Shown here one piece after another: positions 61,509 through 64,000 of a stretch of DNA of 64,000 nt. Location: NCBI RefSeq assembly GCF_022878925.1, contig NZ_CP084629.1, forward strand, positions 310,001 through 374,000, given 5' to 3'. Source of the DNA: Caballeronia sp. TF1N1 (lineage in GTDB: Bacteria; Pseudomonadota; Gammaproteobacteria; Burkholderiales; Burkholderiaceae). Made by a program: the position numbers and the translations under genes. Positions within the stretch are counted from its first letter, which is position 1; each line of letters begins with the position of its first letter. The notes beneath the pieces are model-generated. The model made no database searches, was not told where the DNA came from, and saw nothing but the letters and a program-made list of their open reading frames with translations.

Positions 61509-63839
61509 TTAGCGCGTGGCTTCGTGTGAGTGATAAAGCGCCTGCACCGCGCGCGAAAAATCGGCGCGGCCAAACGGTTTGGCGAGGAACGGCACGCTCA
61601 CGCCCGCGGCGATATGCGCGCCCTGCCGCGCCCCGCTGATCAAGAGCGCGGGCAGCGCGGGACTGCGTTCGCGCGCGGCGACGATGAGTTCGTCGCCGCG
61701 CAGGTCATCCATTTCGATGTCGCTGACGAGGAACGCGAAGCCGTGCGGATCGGCTTGCAACGCATTGAGCGCGGTGGCGGGCGACGCGTAGCTCGCAGGC
61801 TCGAAGCCGGATTCGGCGAGCCAGTCTTCGAGGAGCGCGCGGAGGGTGTCGTCGTCTTCGACAAGGAGGACGGGTTCGCCTTGGCCGATGGGAGCGTTGG
61901 ACTCGGTGCAGGGCGTGCCCGGCGCGTGAGCCGCATCCATCGCTCGCGACATGGACGCAATGCTCGGCGCTGTCGCCAAATGATCCGCGTTAGCCTTTTC
62001 TCCATCCGACGGCAACGCATCGGTTCCGATAGTCGACCGCGGCGGCGTCACATAAGCCGCATCCGCACCACTAGCCTCACGCATTCCCCCGTCGCTCAGG
62101 CCACCGGGCGATACCGTCGCCACACCCTTCACGCGCTTCGCCGGCAACAACACCCGAAACATCGCCCCACCCAGCGGCCCGTTTCCGACCGTAATCCCGC
62201 CGTCGTGATCCGCGACGATTCCCGCCGCAATCGACAACCCCAACCCATGCCCGCTCTGCTTGCGCTTGGTCGAAAAGAACGGGTCGAAAATCCGCGACGC
62301 GATATCCGGCGCAATCCCGGGTCCATCGTCGTGCACTTCCAGAATCACCGCGGTGCGCTCCGGCACGCGCCCGACATCCGCGATTTCCTCGCGCGGCACG
62401 CCCGCCGACACGCGCAGGATCACCCAGCTGCGCGCCGCCTGCGCCGCGTTGCGCAACAGGTTCAAAAGCACCCGCACGAGCTGCGCATGGTCGCCCGCGA
62501 CAGGCCACGCATCGATGCCGCTGGCGCCCAGGCGAACGTCGTCGTATTCCACGGCAATCGTCACCGGCCCGCGATGATCCGCCGTCGCCAAACCCACCGC
62601 CTCGTCGATGACCACGCGCATCGACACCGGTTCGCTACGTCGCGGACTGCCGCGTCCGACCGCGAGCAGCATCTGCTCGGTCATCGCGGTGCCGCTTCTG
62701 ACTGCCGCCAGCACGTGTTGCAGCGGACGGCGCGCATCGGCATCGGCGGGAAGAAGTTCATCGGCGTATTCGGCGTGGCCGCGCACGGCGCCCAGCACAT
62801 TGTTGAAATCGTGCGCAATGCCGCTCACCAAAAGGCCGAGCGATTCGAGCTTCTGCACGCGTTGCAGACGCGCCTCGTAACCACGCCGTTCGAGCAGCGC
62901 GACCGCCACGTAAAACACCAGCGTGCACAGCACGGCAAGGTCGATCTGCAACTGCCGCACGCCGATGATGCCGTTTTGATGGTACGAACCATTGCCCGTC
63001 ACCGTGAGCGCCACGCCCGTCGTCACGATGACGAAAGCCGCGAGCGTCGCCGCGCGGATCGACCCGGCGACCGCCGCCCAGACGAGCAGCAAAATCAGCA
63101 GCAAATGCTCGGTCTCGTCAGGAAGCTGGATGCGAAACGCCTCGATCATCAGCGCCGCGCCGCACAGCGCCGGCACGACGACGACCCACGCGCGCACCGG
63201 CCGCGCATCCGGATCGGGCGGCGTAGTCCACGCGAGCAGACCGGGCACGAGGACGAGCATCGCCAGACCGTTGCTGCCCATGATGGTGCGCCAGACATCG
63301 ATGAGATCGCGACCGCCGATCGCATGCGATAGCGCGCTACCCGCGAGCGCCATCGCGAAAACGGTGCCAAACGGCAGCAATAGCAGGAAGCGTGTGAAGC
63401 GCGCGGTGGTATCGAGACGCGCGCGGCGGCTCACAAAGCGCCAAGCAAGCCCGACGCCCACGCCCACGCCGAGCACGTTGACGAGCGCGAAGGACGCATC
63501 GACCCAAAGCGGGAACACGTCGAACTGACCGACGATGACCATCGCGATGAAGATCGCGACGAGCGCGGCCGGCCATTCGCCAAGCGGCCGACGCCAGAGA
63601 TAGGCCACCGCCATCGCCGGGGCGGGCCACACCACCGCCGCCAACGCCGAACCGGTGCCGAGCGTGTCGAGCGGTGTCGAAAGGACGCCGTAAACCACGC
63701 CCAAAAACAGGGCGCGCCGCAAGCCCGCCACATAGTGACGCGCGCCGGTAGCGGGCAGACCGTGCGGCGCGGCGGCGGCCGCACGAACGTCATTGGTCAC
63801 AGTGGCCCCCGGTTGAGCGAGCGCATCGGCGATAAGCAT
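61509..63839 (-). CDS. MASE1-type hybrid sensor histidine kinase with C-terminal receiver
   Basis: A 776-residue membrane kinase. Residues 35-315 hold eight or so transmembrane segments of MASE1 type. The dimerisation domain has His343 in 'SGIAHDFNNVLGAVRGH', and the ATPase domain has N-box 'LLNLLRNAAQAA', 'DDGPGIAP' and 'HGLGLSIAAGIV'. A C-terminal receiver (about 650-770) has 'VLLVEDDDTLRALLEDW' and the acceptor Asp in 'LVSDIEMDD'. The 'HDFNN' type H-box is typical of NtrB-like kinases. It is coupled to the response regulator downstream. The signal sensed is unknown. Confidence 0.9.
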   Translation of the reverse strand: MLIADALAQPGATVTNDVRAAAAAPHGLPATGARHYVAGLRRALFLGVVYGVLSTPLDTLGTGSALAAVVWPAPAMAVAYLWRRPLGEWPAALVAIFIAMVIVGQFDVFPLWVDASFALVNVLGVGVGVGLAWRFVSRRARLDTTARFTRFLLLLPFGTVFAMALAGSALSHAIGGRDLIDVWRTIMGSNGLAMLVLVPGLLAWTTPPDPDARPVRAWVVVVPALCGAALMIEAFRIQLPDETEHLLLILLLVWAAVAGSIRAATLAAFVIVTTGVALTVTGNGSYHQNGIIGVRQLQIDLAVLCTLVFYVAVALLERRGYEARLQRVQKLESLGLLVSGIAHDFNNVLGAVRGHAEYADELLPADADARRPLQHVLAAVRSGTAMTEQMLLAVGRGSPRRSEPVSMRVVIDEAVGLATADHRGPVTIAVEYDDVRLGASGIDAWPVAGDHAQLVRVLLNLLRNAAQAARSWVILRVSAGVPREEIADVGRVPERTAVILEVHDDGPGIAPDIASRIFDPFFSTKRKQSGHGLGLSIAAGIVADHDGGITVGNGPLGGAMFRVLLPAKRVKGVATVSPGGLSDGGMREASGADAAYVTPPRSTIGTDALPSDGEKANADHLATAPSIASMSRAMDAAHAPGTPCTESNAPIGQGEPVLLVEDDDTLRALLEDWLAESGFEPASYASPATALNALQADPHGFAFLVSDIEMDDLRGDELIVAARERSPALPALLISGARQGAHIAAGVSVPFLAKPFGRADFSRAVQALYHSHEATR

Positions 63840-64000
63840 TCCGATACGACCTGAGATTTATCTTAGAAATGGTCGCAAGTGTAATGCGGGCTAAAGCAAC
63901 GCACAACGCAGCGCACAAATCGCGCAACAGGCGACCGAACGTTCGCGAACCCAGGCAGTTGCGCGTTCGTTACGGATGAAACATGCGGCGCCCTTGGCGC

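Noticed and set aside
1..64000. Search by eye for CRISPR arrays, insertion sequences, prophage genes, tRNA and rRNA
   Set aside because: No transposase, integrase, regularly spaced repeat set or rRNA-like sequence was recognised; tRNA genes cannot be excluded without a covariance-model search.

Overview
The window reads as chromosomal (or second-replicon) DNA of a Burkholderiales bacterium, most likely the Paraburkholderia/Caballeronia/Burkholderia group. This is inferred from high GC, dense coding, the VgrG/DUF3304/Tle1-like/PAAR/TssM arrangement, the fused amino-acid ABC transporter and many LysR-controlled catabolic operons. No rRNA, tRNA, CRISPR array, insertion sequence or phage was recognised.

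Layout. 1-10.6 kb: mixed metabolic genes: an acetyl-esterase-like lipoprotein, a DMT exporter, a bile-acid/sodium-symporter-family carrier, a HipB/HipA toxin-antitoxin pair behind four evenly spaced operators, a PQQ-type sugar dehydrogenase with a DUF2231 membrane partner, a YcgR-like flagellar brake, a fused DhaK-DhaL dihydroxyacetone kinase and a DUF6622 protein. 10.6-12.1 kb: YghU glutathione enzyme and a DUF4174 protein. 12.1-22.4 kb, minus strand: one tightly coupled operon vgrG - DUF3304 lipoprotein - Tle1-like protein - PAAR - unknown membrane protein - TssM paralogue, an 'orphan' type VI secretion (T6SS) effector island.

22.9-30.5 kb: an epoxide-hydrolase-like enzyme, then an amide-use locus. 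A minus-strand operon (solute-binding protein, fused permease/ATPase, acetamidase/formamidase) faces a plus-strand gene that encodes an AraC-type DNA-binding regulator fused to a second, complete acetamidase/formamidase domain. A perfect 16-bp-arm palindrome sits between them. This fusion is the best candidate in the window for an undescribed system: a regulator that appears to carry a copy of the enzyme of the pathway it controls. 30.5-35.3 kb: LysR regulator, M20 peptidase, MHS-type MFS transporter and a serine hydrolase. 35.7-38.8 kb: SCO copper chaperone, a galactose-oxidase homologue with a ricin-type lectin domain and a mono-haem cytochrome c.

38.9-48.3 kb: LysR regulator and a long operon for uptake (PotDABC-like ABC transporter) and oxidation of an unidentified amine, amino acid or opine: two different FAD beta-type oxidoreductases, a [2Fe-2S] small subunit, an FAD/NAD alpha subunit and a RidA deaminase. 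The second permease gene has an in-frame amber codon. 48.4-49.2 kb: FMN riboswitch controlling a RibH2-type lumazine synthase.

49.8-63.8 kb: a T6SS locus with tssJ-tssK-tssL-tssM on the plus strand, tssA on the minus strand beyond a gene-poor interval, and a MASE1-type hybrid histidine kinase with an OmpR-type regulator. Sheath, Hcp, ClpV and most baseplate genes are not in the window, so the apparatus must be completed elsewhere.
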